Assembly: GCA_024114885.1 (NCBI GenBank)
Contig: CP099419.1
Location: 3,038,001-3,102,000 of the forward strand
DNA: 64,000 nucleotides
Direction: 5' to 3'
Origin: Septoria linicola
Lineage: Eukaryota; Ascomycota; Dothideomycetes; Mycosphaerellales; Mycosphaerellaceae
The notes below the pieces were generated by a model. That model had not been told where the DNA came from. It was given only the letters and a program-made list of their open reading frames with translations, and did no database searches. Shown piece by piece: positions 1-10,002 of the stretch. Every line of letters begins with the position of its first letter. Within the stretch, counting starts at the first letter, position 1. The position numbers and the translations under genes are program-made.

Positions 1-37
1 TCTTGATAGCACCCGCGGATTGTTGCTCGGTAGACAT
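1..37 (-). CDS. possible N-terminus of a leftward gene cut by the window edge
   Basis: An ATG at 37-35 on the minus strand opens a frame of twelve codons (MSTEQQSAGAIK) that runs off the window. No domain can be seen in so short a piece. The only support is an open frame with Ser/Thr/Gln-rich codons after an ATG, so this may be chance. The next 860 bases would be its promoter, shared with the rightward F-box gene at 898. Confidence 0.25.
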   Translation of the reverse strand, partial: MSTEQQSAGAIK

Positions 38-897
38 GGTACAAAAGATGGTAGCTGCAAGGCTCGAAGGCAGTTAAGCAGCAGCTGTATCACTAAAGGT
101 ATATGGTCATCTCCTCCGCGTAACTCTGGAGGTACAGCCAGACGAAGGATGTTGTGACGTCCATCTCGTCGACGATCGTGTGGCACAGCAGTCAGCGTGA
201 TGGAAGTCAAGAAGAGCTAGAGGAAGTATCGCGATCCTCCTTGGCATGCAGAATGTGGCGTCTGTAGTGGTGTCCTATGTGACTTAGTCGAGACGCACTT
301 CGACACCCAATTCCATAGTCAATGTGATGAATGGTTGGTACACTATGCATTGTGATTGTTCACCATAGTGAGGTGGGGGTTTGTGGCAGATGTGGCATGC
401 TTATGTTCCGCAAGGCTTGGAGGCATAACGATGACGGGAGGGATCGAGCAGACGTTCAGTTTTGGTGCTAGGCCTCGTGTGTAGATTTGCAGCATGATGT
501 ACAGACCATTGATCTGTAGGAAGTACGCCTCGCACAGTCGCAGGTGACTAACATCGCAACGTCGCCTATGTGCGGGCCTCGCTCGGCCTTCTCTCCGTCG
601 CCTGTTGATTGGACGAGGAACTGCTTCTTGCTCGTGCAAACCTAACTAGTTAGCTGCCAGCTGCCTCAAATAATACAGGCTCGAGAACTTCACGCTTCAT
701 TTGCGCTAGACAACATTTCCAACACAAGTGAACAAGCAGTGCATCACATGACGACTGATCACCGTCCTTAAGTGAACGCTTTCTGAGCAAACATTTTGCT
801 TCTTGACACAAATCTCGCGACCGCGATTCAGCAGGCAACATCCACCACTCACTAACTTGTCGCAAAACGTCCGTCGACAACAGACGCAGCATGAAAC
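38..897. other. intergenic, no gene seen
   Basis: About 860 bases lie before the F-box gene. The minus-strand frames at 343-639 and 650-919 are Arg-rich or compositionally random and show no domain or splice-linked extension. This is probably a shared upstream region of divergent genes. Confidence 0.5.
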
Positions 898-3800
898 ATG
901 GCTGATAGAATCCCACCACCTGACAGTGCCCTTGCGCCTTTGGACGAGGAGTTTTTCGAGGGCCCTAGCAATGCCAGTCTTCCGGCCTCACCACCTGCAC
1001 CGCGGAGACGACGCATCTTCGGCAGACTCACTCGCTTAGATGACGAGACTCGGACAGGCAGCGGCCGCAGCCTTGTAGCTTTGAACCCACAAGCGAATGA
1101 ATTTATTCCGTTCGGCAGGACGCCTTCTAAGAGAAAGGCATCTTCGTCAGCACGACCTGCAAAAAACGTGCCAAGCACTTCCCGCCGCCCCGGCTCAGAT
1201 CGAGGGACTTCTGAGAACCCCATCGTCCACGCCCAGGACATGTTCGGCGCTGGTGCACTACTATGGTCGAACGTCCTAGGAGATGTCCGCGAGGCACCGG
1301 AGCTTACGGATGATGAAGATGAGTCTGGGCTTTTCGACATGGACATGCCCGACATAAGTACCATGGCTGCAGCAACCGCTGGCAGTACGGACAATGTACA
1401 GCGCGAGAGGTTGAACGACGCCATGATGGTTGTGCGCGCTCAACTTGCAGAGAAGACCAAGCGGGTGCTCGAGCCAGTGTACAGCCACTCTGCGATCTTG
1501 TTCAGCAGAGGCGATCAGAAGGCAGCAAACGAGACGGAGGACTTTGTCAACTTACGCTATCTGCCACTATGCCCCAGCTCAGGCCGCAGAGAACCCATCA
1601 CAAAGGATACCGATCTCATGATATTGCCTAGTCATCGGAATCGCATCAACGCTGCCATCCGAGGATTGTCGCAGTGCCGTGCGATCTGGCCGAAAGATCA
1701 AATTCCAGTCGAGCTGTTCGACTTGATAACAGCATTTCTTTCCCGTGATGATGTGAGATCGATGCGGTTGGTAAGCAGGGAATTTGAAGAGAAGGTTTCT
1801 GCAAACCTTTTCGCTTCTTCAGTCGTTCCTTTCAATACAGAATTGTACGACATGATAGAGGTGGACAGCAAAGCCGCCCAGAGAATGCCACGATCCACCT
1901 CAAATTCGAAGGGAAAGCACAAAGCAACAACTATTGACGTGCCGGGCCAGGGTACGGATGCAGCTCTGCGGGGACTTCATTGGCAGAATGCTAAGGACGA
2001 TGCGGATGGTAAGGTATACAAAGGGCATGGTCTTCGGGTCTTTCAAGGCTTTGGACCGTATTTCCGTCGTTTTGGTATGAGCTTCGAGGTCACTGAAGCG
2101 CAACTCGCACGACCTCCGATCAAGAAGGAACTTGATCACTTCACTGCATACCATGGTTCCTACGACTGGCCACACGATCAGTACACACGCTTTGCTGGTC
2201 TCGCTGGTCTCGAACGTACTGCGGACGAGACTTTGCGCATGAAGGCTGCTTTCTCGAATATACAAAGAGTTCAGGAAATAGGCCTATCACTCGATAATGG
2301 TCTGGGCTGGCTGAACGGGCCCGACAGGTCAGTATACGCGCGCGTATTTCAGCGTGACTCCCCCGTCTTTGGGCCCGCGCGTCCGGTCCCAGACCAGAAG
2401 ATGCAGGATGCCAAGGTCTTCTGGCAAGCTGTTCAAGATTGTCATGCTAGTATTGGCGTTCAGGGCAATCAGCGCGAGTTCTCGATGGGTCGTCGTATGC
2501 TTATGAAGGCCCCCAATGGCATTACAGGCTTACAGAACACGAATTATGCGAACACGAAGTTGTGGTCCTCCATCACAGCAGGCAAGACGGCTCCGACGAT
2601 CGCACCCGACTCCTGCCTTGAGGATGGTCAGCATGGAGTTCTGTATACTACTTTCAGCCAGCCAGACTCCACCACTCCAGCTTTCGACAAGAAGGGCCTG
2701 GTCCCAAACGAGCTCCGCAGAGAACAGAAAGAGTGGCTTATGGAGACTGATTGGGCGCAGCGTGCTTTTCTGGAGTGCTATCTACTTGCCGTTGTGGACA
2801 ATCCGAGAGTCTTCGGCGGCGTGAAGAAGTTGACGATCGCGAAGATTTCCAGTGGGTTGCTGCCAATTTTGTCTAGGGAGGCATTCTGGAACGCACTGCC
2901 TGCAGTATCAGATGTCACCATACACGTCAAACCGGACTGGAGAACAGTCGAGCGAGACAATGCCGGAAATGCTGAGACCTGCCAGCGTCATCCTTCGGAG
3001 GCTGTCAACGTCTTCTACGCCTGTATCCTTCGTGACCTTTGTCACAGGCCTTCGGTCACAACACTCAACGTTGGGTGGCAGGCAGGCGGTGAACACTCTG
3101 AAGGAATTTTCACTCGCAACAATCATGTTTTGCCTGCGCCTATTACTCAGCTTGAGCACAGCACTGCCTTGAATGACCAGTCTGGCCTCGTGTTCAGATA
3201 CGTTGAGCACCTTACCTTACACAATTGCTGGTTAACTCCAGTCGCCTTGCAAGGTCTCGTTCGAAGACATGCAAACATGGCTCTGAAGACGTTGGTCCTT
3301 GACTCAGTGTCGTTAACGGCTCACCCTCGTTTTCCGGCCGGTGGTCAAGCTGCAATGCAGAACCAAGTCTTCCAAGCTCTGGCAGCATTACCAGCAGCCG
3401 CTGGTCAGGGAGTTCCTCCCAATCTTCCACAATGGCTACAGAATGTGCAAGGTCTGCCTGCCGGCCTACAGCAAATGTTGCAGAACAATGCTCAGCAAGC
3501 GGCTCAAATGGGTTGGCCACAGCTTGCGCAACAGGCCCCAAATCAGTTTCTGCACGTTGCTCAAGCTCCGCCCTCAGCATTGCAATTTGCACCTGCAAAC
3601 ATAGCTGCGCACGCTCAGCAGCAAGCAGGTATTCCAGCGCCGCCAGCCCCAGCGCCATTCGTCCTCCCTCCGCCTGTCGCTCTGGGCCAGCCAGGTCTGC
3701 CGGCACACATGGCACAAAATCACTTCGTTGCCCCTCCGAACCCGAGCATGCAGCAGAATCCGCCAGTCCCATCCAACTGGACCGAAGGGCATCGTGAAGG

Positions 3801-4269
3801 CTCTTGGGCGGATGTGTTAGATAAGCTGTCCCCAGGTTCGATCTTCAGCGACTTCTTGCCCCCGCCGGCGCCTTGGGAAGAACAGCTTCCTGAGCGTGAG
3901 GTGTCGAACCTTCGGGCCATTGTGCTCAAGTCGTGTGGATATGTCAAAATCACAAACAACACCACTTTCGATCAGTTCGCCATTGAGCTGGGCGCAGACC
4001 ACCATCACCTATCAGCTTGGTTCCGTGCTCGTCAGACGGCACTCCACGGAGCCATGATGTCCACCAACGATCGATATATGGGCCGCATCGTTCAGCATAT
4101 GCAAGACCGCGAGCTCGACGCTCTTCGTTACGCATGGGGCTTGCATGAGGGTTGGAGCGATCGTGCGAAAGCCGAGGAAGCAGAATACGATGGATTGTTA
4201 TTGGGAGGCACAGGAAGGTTCTCTGGTGAGATTGTGAGTGGGACGAGTACGTCTCAAATGCAGGCCTAG
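898..4269 (+). CDS. large F-box protein, 1123 aa
   Basis: Single-exon gene starting at the ATG in AACATGG. The N-terminal 190 residues are polar and probably disordered. A clear F-box lies near residues 268-305 (IPVELFDLITAFLSRDD, then the typical MRLVSREFEEKV). It is followed by a region resembling the long fungal F-box/leucine-rich-repeat-like proteins, with segments such as VEHLTLHNCWLTPVAL that look like irregular LRR strands. Residues about 820-960 are rich in Gln, Ala and Pro. F-box proteins bind Skp1 and present substrates to the SCF ubiquitin ligase; that role is family knowledge, and the substrate is unknown. The C-terminal 120 residues look folded but I do not recognise them. The gene converges on the acidic gene at 5089-7563. 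Confidence 0.85.
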   Translation: MADRIPPPDSALAPLDEEFFEGPSNASLPASPPAPRRRRIFGRLTRLDDETRTGSGRSLVALNPQANEFIPFGRTPSKRKASSSARPAKNVPSTSRRPGSDRGTSENPIVHAQDMFGAGALLWSNVLGDVREAPELTDDEDESGLFDMDMPDISTMAAATAGSTDNVQRERLNDAMMVVRAQLAEKTKRVLEPVYSHSAILFSRGDQKAANETEDFVNLRYLPLCPSSGRREPITKDTDLMILPSHRNRINAAIRGLSQCRAIWPKDQIPVELFDLITAFLSRDDVRSMRLVSREFEEKVSANLFASSVVPFNTELYDMIEVDSKAAQRMPRSTSNSKGKHKATTIDVPGQGTDAALRGLHWQNAKDDADGKVYKGHGLRVFQGFGPYFRRFGMSFEVTEAQLARPPIKKELDHFTAYHGSYDWPHDQYTRFAGLAGLERTADETLRMKAAFSNIQRVQEIGLSLDNGLGWLNGPDRSVYARVFQRDSPVFGPARPVPDQKMQDAKVFWQAVQDCHASIGVQGNQREFSMGRRMLMKAPNGITGLQNTNYANTKLWSSITAGKTAPTIAPDSCLEDGQHGVLYTTFSQPDSTTPAFDKKGLVPNELRREQKEWLMETDWAQRAFLECYLLAVVDNPRVFGGVKKLTIAKISSGLLPILSREAFWNALPAVSDVTIHVKPDWRTVERDNAGNAETCQRHPSEAVNVFYACILRDLCHRPSVTTLNVGWQAGGEHSEGIFTRNNHVLPAPITQLEHSTALNDQSGLVFRYVEHLTLHNCWLTPVALQGLVRRHANMALKTLVLDSVSLTAHPRFPAGGQAAMQNQVFQALAALPAAAGQGVPPNLPQWLQNVQGLPAGLQQMLQNNAQQAAQMGWPQLAQQAPNQFLHVAQAPPSALQFAPANIAAHAQQQAGIPAPPAPAPFVLPPPVALGQPGLPAHMAQNHFVAPPNPSMQQNPPVPSNWTEGHREGSWADVLDKLSPGSIFSDFLPPPAPWEEQLPEREVSNLRAIVLKSCGYVKITNNTTFDQFAIELGADHHHLSAWFRARQTALHGAMMSTNDRYMGRIVQHMQDRELDALRYAWGLHEGWSDRAKAEEAEYDGLLLGGTGRFSGEIVSGTSTSQMQA

Positions 4270-5088
4270 GAAGCCGCTTCTCACCCACAAAATCCATATC
4301 TGAGCGAGTCCTAGAGATATCGATTGCCGAGATAGGGGTGCTGTGGCCATGGGGGTAACATAAAGTAGTTTCTACGAGATGATGCGAGCATACTGCCCAA
4401 GCACGCACGACTACTCGTTGTGGCCGCGGGCATCGACTTTCTTTATCCACCCACTTCAGTCAGCGCGATTGTGTATCATATAGTCCCGTCTAAAGACCCT
4501 TGAAGTCTGACACAATTCGCACCAAATGGATGAGAGCGATGGGGAATTCTTTCGAGGCCGCTGACCATCATTTGCGCGCTATCGAGCTGATGCTATGCTA
4601 CAAACTGATGCTAGAGTACTTTTCACATGTGTCTCGAGGAAGCCTCGCTAATCGCGGACCCACAGAACATATATGAGAGTGCAAATCGTGTCGCGAGAAA
4701 AAAGGAAGTCAAGCCATCGCGCAAATCCATCAAAAGGGTATCTTCGTGAACGCCGCGGCCCTGGGCCAGATAATACAGCAATGCCTCCGAACGCCCTGTA
4801 GCTCGCTGATCTCCTGCGCGTTTATCCTTCCGTCCTGCGTAATCGTGCCGTGTTTCCTGCGCATGTTAGAATTATGAAGACTCACCGTTACATCGCGCAG
4901 CGACGTGTCACTTCTGGACTGTGGATCCTGTGCCACGCGCCATCGAGAATGAGCTGCAGTTAGTGTTTGGTGGTCAGTAAAATTGCGAAAAGGCCAGGTC
5001 CATCACTAGGGGTATGCTGGCCTCCGGGATAGATCTGGGACGTGTGCGCCGCCAGCTGGTGTGACCAGCAAAGACATAGACTCGAGGT
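4270..5088. other. convergent intergenic region
   Basis: About 820 bases lie between the 3' ends of two convergent genes. Short frames such as 4730-4936 minus carry no recognisable domain. It probably holds both terminators; I see no clear hairpin or repeat. Confidence 0.5.
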
Positions 5089-7563
5089 TCAGTCCGCGCG
5101 TGCCTTCTTCAGCTCTGGCTCATCAAAATCAATCCGATCTTCATCATCGGCGACTTCCTCTAGTGGCCGCTTGCCGTGCCGGGGAGTAGACGTGGCTGGC
5201 GAAGGTGATGCTGGAGCAACATCCTCTTCATCTAAATCGAACCCGATGTCGTCTTCATCAAGCTCGGGCGCTTGTGACTGACTGGGAATGTCTGCAGCAT
5301 CCTCATTGTCGTTGAATGGCTCATTGCCGTCATCGTCGAGCAGGTCAAAAGCGGTGTCGTATTGTTCGTCACCTTCTGTGTAGCTCGTGTGGTCAACATC
5401 CAGCACATCCGTGCTGTCGACGGCCTGGTTGGTGGAATCAACAGAGTCAACAGCATTGTCGTACTGCTCTTCATGATCTGGGTCGTGCTTGGTTACAGAT
5501 TCATCACCATCGTCGTGCGGTTGGTCTTCACCGTCGAAATATTCACTTGCAAACTCGAGTACGTCGCCAGCAGCCTCGTCATTCTGGTCCGGGTCATCAA
5601 CGGCATTGTCGTGGGTTTCCTCCTGAGGATTGAGTTGGTCTGCGCTTACGGCAGCAGAGTAGTCGTCTTCGCCGTTGTCTATGTACAGCTCTGAATTGTC
5701 GCTTGTCAGGTCTACGTCGTCCCAATCAATGAGATCTTCGAGTGGATACTCACCAGTGGAATTGCTCGTGACATGGGCACGAACTCCGCTTGAGCTGTTA
5801 TCAGACTTCGGCTCGGCGGCTACTTCTGTTTCTTCGACAGTCGAATCGAGTGGGCCTGAGGGTTCCGTCACCTCTACAAGCGACGTGAGCTGCGTTGCCA
5901 GCGGATTGTCGACTTTGTTGTCCTGGAAGGACTCGTCATGACCATCATCCGTGGGCTGAGCATCTTCCTGGTCACCACTCGCCGGCTCATCGTCTTCGTA
6001 ACCTTCGTAGTCCTCGCGGTCCTCGTGGTCCTCTTCGTAATACTCATAAATCTGGCCAGTGAGGTCTTCCTGAACCTCAGACTCCTCTGGATCGTGTTCT
6101 GGGTCATAGGTGGTCTCTCCTCCCTCCAATTGTGCGGCCTTGGCTTCTAAGATCTCCGCACTCGTGTCCTCTTCCTGATCAATCTCGGCGGTATCGTCAT
6201 CTACATGATCAGGAACACTTGGCAAGCCTGCGCCTGTAGCCGCAAGTTGCTTCAGTGACGCTATACTGTTGTGAAAGTTGATTTGCGTCGTTAGTGTCAT
6301 GAACAGGGGTGGAGCGTCATGCTCTGTGATGCCGTCGTTCTCGTGTAGAGTCAGGTAGACGGCCAGTACATCATTCAGGCTCGTAGCAGAAGCGTGCAAC
6401 GATGACTGTGAAACAGTCAGTACAGGTCTCGCCCAGGTGCAATTTGGAGCACATACCTCTGCAACCGTCAACCCAAATATGTCAAAGTTCAGGACAAGAT
6501 CCCGAGTGTCTGTGACCATGTCATCCGCACTCACTTTGAGCGCGAGTCTGTCTCGAACGTTGTGCAACAAGTCAGCCAAGCTCACATTAAGCAAGTTGTC
6601 ATCTTTGAGCAAGCCATCGGGCTGCGAGCGTGATTTGAACAACGGCCACTGATATTTACCGAACGCAATCGACATGGCATGCAAAGTCTGGTCGGTCGGA
6701 GTTGGAGGCGCATCCGCCACCGAGCCACCACTCACATCTATCGTGCCGAGATGTTGGGGCGCCATCTTCTGTGGAGAGGCGGTAACCTCTTGCTCAAGGG
6801 TTTGCTCAACGGCCGGACTAGTGGTGCCTTCAGGAGCGCCGACGTCTTCAGCAGGGATCGTAGACTCGCCGGTAGTCTGTGCATTGGGAGCCGCTGGGAT
6901 GCTCTCTGGTGGTGCGTCCTCTTGCTGTGCTAATGCGGCGCTCTCATCAACAGGCGGTTGCACCTGATCGGACTCCTCTGCTATGGCGCTGTGGCGTGCC
7001 TCAAACGTAGTCGCTTCAAGTGTATCCGAGGGTGGCTCCACAGTCACGTCTTCTGCCCTACGCACTATCTCCTCATCCACTTGATCACTTTCAACAGCGG
7101 CGTTCTTCTCCATAAGCAGACTGTTCTCGACCACTGGTGCACTCAGGGTATCTGCTCCTGTACCATTATGGTCCTGAGCTTGGAAAGTCGTGCCTACAAG
7201 GGCTTCATGCGGCGGATCGGGATAGAACTCATCTTCGTAGTCTATAAGCTCTTCATCGTTCATCTGTTGCTCAACAGGCTGCGCTGCTTCATCACTGTCT
7301 TGCATCTCTTCTTCCACGGTAGTTGGCACACTCGTGACTTGAGGGTGGTCTACGTCGGCCATCATGTCGTCGGTCACGGCGGTGCCGGGCCTCATAGGAT
7401 CACCGTCTTCGAGCATATGCTCATCGTCGTTGGTCTGGTCGGCGCCATAGTCATCAAAGTCGATGTCGATGTCGCCGTCGAGATGTTGCCCGGCGGCGGG
7501 CGAAGACATCTCCATGGGCTCTTCCATCGGGGGCAAAGACAGGGACGCGAAAGCCATGGTCAT
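5089..7563 (-). CDS. very acidic fungal protein of unknown function, 824 aa
   Basis: Single exon; two in-frame ATGs (7563 and 7557) compete as start. The protein is dominated by Asp/Glu. The N-terminus has a short conserved-looking stretch (PPMEEPMEMSSP, then DIDIDFDDY). The only less acidic, probably folded part is around residues 290-450, beginning near YQWPLFKSRSQPDG and containing VSLADLLHNVRDRL and LNDVLAVYLTLHENDG. The tail is KRPLEEV...DEPELKK, which could be a nuclear localisation signal. This architecture recalls uncharacterised acidic proteins found across Pezizomycotina; that resemblance is from memory. No enzymatic motif is visible. Histone or nucleic-acid-machinery binding would suit the charge but is inference. 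It is transcribed divergently from coatomer delta. Confidence 0.8.
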   Translation of the reverse strand: MTMAFASLSLPPMEEPMEMSSPAAGQHLDGDIDIDFDDYGADQTNDDEHMLEDGDPMRPGTAVTDDMMADVDHPQVTSVPTTVEEEMQDSDEAAQPVEQQMNDEELIDYEDEFYPDPPHEALVGTTFQAQDHNGTGADTLSAPVVENSLLMEKNAAVESDQVDEEIVRRAEDVTVEPPSDTLEATTFEARHSAIAEESDQVQPPVDESAALAQQEDAPPESIPAAPNAQTTGESTIPAEDVGAPEGTTSPAVEQTLEQEVTASPQKMAPQHLGTIDVSGGSVADAPPTPTDQTLHAMSIAFGKYQWPLFKSRSQPDGLLKDDNLLNVSLADLLHNVRDRLALKVSADDMVTDTRDLVLNFDIFGLTVAEVCAPNCTWARPVLTVSQSSLHASATSLNDVLAVYLTLHENDGITEHDAPPLFMTLTTQINFHNSIASLKQLAATGAGLPSVPDHVDDDTAEIDQEEDTSAEILEAKAAQLEGGETTYDPEHDPEESEVQEDLTGQIYEYYEEDHEDREDYEGYEDDEPASGDQEDAQPTDDGHDESFQDNKVDNPLATQLTSLVEVTEPSGPLDSTVEETEVAAEPKSDNSSSGVRAHVTSNSTGEYPLEDLIDWDDVDLTSDNSELYIDNGEDDYSAAVSADQLNPQEETHDNAVDDPDQNDEAAGDVLEFASEYFDGEDQPHDDGDESVTKHDPDHEEQYDNAVDSVDSTNQAVDSTDVLDVDHTSYTEGDEQYDTAFDLLDDDGNEPFNDNEDAADIPSQSQAPELDEDDIGFDLDEEDVAPASPSPATSTPRHGKRPLEEVADDEDRIDFDEPELKKARAD

Positions 7564-8135
7564 GTTATGCTCGTGCGGCGAGCTACAGGTCGATGTCGCG
7601 TCTGAATCAGAATCGCGTAGTAAATATCAAGCGGAGGCTGTCGACAAGCTGGAAAGATCTGACAAGGACGACTTTGACGAAGCGCGTTGTGTTGCAGCCA
7701 GTCGCTTTGTCACGTTTCCCCGGTCACGAGATTTCTGGATTGTACTGCTGGGCGTGGATACAAGGACACCGTTTCGCATCAGCTGCTATTGCTCTTGATA
7801 CTCGCGTCGTGCGGTGACGCGTCAGTCGCTGGGTGATGAGTCCGATGGAAGCGTGGCGTTGCGACAGCAGTGATGTGCGGAAATGCAAAACAGCTTCGCA
7901 GACACCCGACTGATGCAACCGGGAGAAGGTGAATGTGGAATCCGACCCTGTTTGTCTTGGCGCGCTTGAAAGCATGGGGCAGCGACAACTGGCTTGATAC
8001 AGCACGACCAGAAGTGGTGAACGTGGATGAGCAGAATAGTACCACACTTTCTTCTCCCTGCTCGCCGACGACGACTACACCACATACAAAGTTTCCTCTC
8101 AGACACCTGACGGCGCCTTGGGATCAGCAGTCAAG
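7564..8135. promoter_or_regulatory. divergent promoter region
   Basis: About 570 bases lie between the start of the acidic gene (minus) and the start of coatomer delta (plus), so both promoters must be here. Frames such as 7463-7798 plus and 7724-8047 minus have no domain content. I did not find a convincing TATA or a named operator. Confidence 0.4.
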
Positions 8136-9754
8136 ATGGTAATCCTCGACAACATTTCCACAACTCGTCCTCGCATACTGACCTGTCTCCTTAGGTCGTC
8201 CTTTCAGCAGCCATCACGACCCGGTCTGGCAAGCCAATTCTTGCTAGACAGTTTCGACAGATGCAACGATCGCGAGTCGAAGCTCTTCTCGCATCTTTCC
8301 CTAAACTCGCGGATACGGCATCTCAGCACACCACCGTGGAGCAGGACAATGTGCGCTTCGTGTACCAGCCATTGGATGAGCTCTACATGGTCTTGATCAC
8401 GAATCGCCAATCGAACATTCTGCAGGATATCAACACTCTTCACTTGTTCGCGCAAGTGGTGAGCTCGATATGCAAGAGTCTAGACGAGCGCGAAATCGCC
8501 CGATGCGCCTTTGAGCTTCTGTCTGCGTTCGATGAAGTGGTCACGCTGGGCTACAGGGAGAACTTGACCATGAGCCAGATTAAGACTTTCCTCGACATGG
8601 AGTCTCACGAGGAGCGCATTCAGGAAATCATTGCCCGCAACAAGGAACTGGAGGCCTCCGAGGAGCGGAAACGGAAAGCGAAGCAGCTGGAGATGCAGCG
8701 CAAGGAGATGTCTCGAGCAACAAGAGGTGGCAGCGGCAACATTGGTGGCATGCCTCGTGCACCAAACTATCCAACATACACTCCACCCGCTTCGACCCCA
8801 GCCATGACCGATTCCTACGATTCTTACAACGCTGCCAAGAATCAGAGCTTCAGCAAGCCATTGGCTACGAGGGGAAAAGGCATGCAGCTGGGAAAGAAGA
8901 AGACGACGAACACCATGTTCGATCAACTTGGAGCAGAAGCCGCAGAGGCGAGCGCGCCTCTGGCCGGCGTGCCAGCGCCTGCTGCGCCGTCTGTACAGCC
9001 CTCAGTTCCCGCTGGCAGGCCAAGCACGGATCGAGAAAGCATTCACGTCACCATCGGCGAGGCGATCTCTGCCCGCCTGTCGCGGGAGGGTGACATTGAG
9101 TCCTTCGAGGTGAAAGGCGACCTTCAGCTGCGAATCACGGATCCGAGCCTGACACAAGTCAAGCTTGATCTGGCTGTTGGCGATACGAAGGGCGCTCAGC
9201 TCAACGCACACCCCAAAGTCGACAAAGCACAATTCAAGAACAACAACGTCATCCAATTGCAGGATACCAGTAAAGGCTTTCCATCCAATAACAGCATCCA
9301 AGTGGCTCGATGGCGTCTCGCTGCGAAGCCTGAAAACATCCAGGATCCTCCAGTCACATTTAGAGCGTGGCCGTCGGAGACTGATGCCGGCACTTGGAGC
9401 ATTACAGTCGAGTATGAGTTGACTGGCGGAGATGCGCTGCGAGATGTTACGGTCATCATTCCATACGCGACGTCCGAGCCGTCTGTTTCGAGCTTCGATG
9501 CTGTGTACGAGGTCAGCGGCGACAGCATAGACTGGACTGTCGGCGACGTGGACGACAGCAACGCATCGGGAACTTTCGAATTCGAGGCTCAAGCGTCTTC
9601 AGCCGACGAGTTCTTCCCAATGCAAGTGCGCTTCACAAAGAGTAGACCGTGGGTCGACGTAGACATCAACAGCGTGACCTTGCTCAGCGAAGATCAGGAT
9701 GTCAGCTTTGGCAAGGATGTGCGATCGGTAGCGGAGAACTACACAATAGTCTAG
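8136..9754 (+). CDS. RET2: coatomer subunit delta (COPI), 520 aa
   Basis: Delta subunit of the COPI coat, which takes vesicles from Golgi to ER. Two exons: exon 1 contributes only the ATG (8136-8138), the intron is 8139-8194 (GTAATC...CTTAG, branch ACTGAC), and exon 2 is 8195-9754. The spliced N-terminus MVVLSAAITTRSGKPILARQF is the universal delta-COP longin start, which fixes this model. Residues 1-140 form the longin domain (LDELYMVLITN, LHLFAQVV). A coiled linker follows (KRKAKQLEMQRKEM), then GKGMQLGKKK. From about 270 there is a mu-homology domain (ISARLSREGDIESFEVKGDL, SITVEYEL). The length matches fungal Ret2 (about 510-545). It lies about 250 bases upstream of APC4 on the same strand. 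Confidence 0.95.
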
Positions 9755-10002
9755 CTTACCTTAATGACAGATGGTCAGAGTGTGCACGATAAAAACTCGG
9801 TTCGTAGACTGCAATTGAACAGCTAAGCCCTCAGATCTGCTCGATGTCAATAATGTACTGACATGACCACTCTTGTCCTGCTACGCGTCATTTTCGTGTC
9901 GCGCTAGTGAAACGTCCCTACCATTTCCACTTCAGTAGCTCAGCATCAATTTGTCCAACAGAAAGCACACTGTACCATGAACACACGGCATACATGAACA
10001 AG

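Noticed and set aside
3212..3772. 186-codon minus-strand frame
   Set aside because: Antisense to the Gln/Ala/Pro-rich part of the F-box gene, a composition effect.
6958..7605. 215-codon plus-strand frame
   Set aside because: It lies wholly antisense to the acidic gene, whose repeated GAC/GAA codons keep the opposite strand open. No domain.
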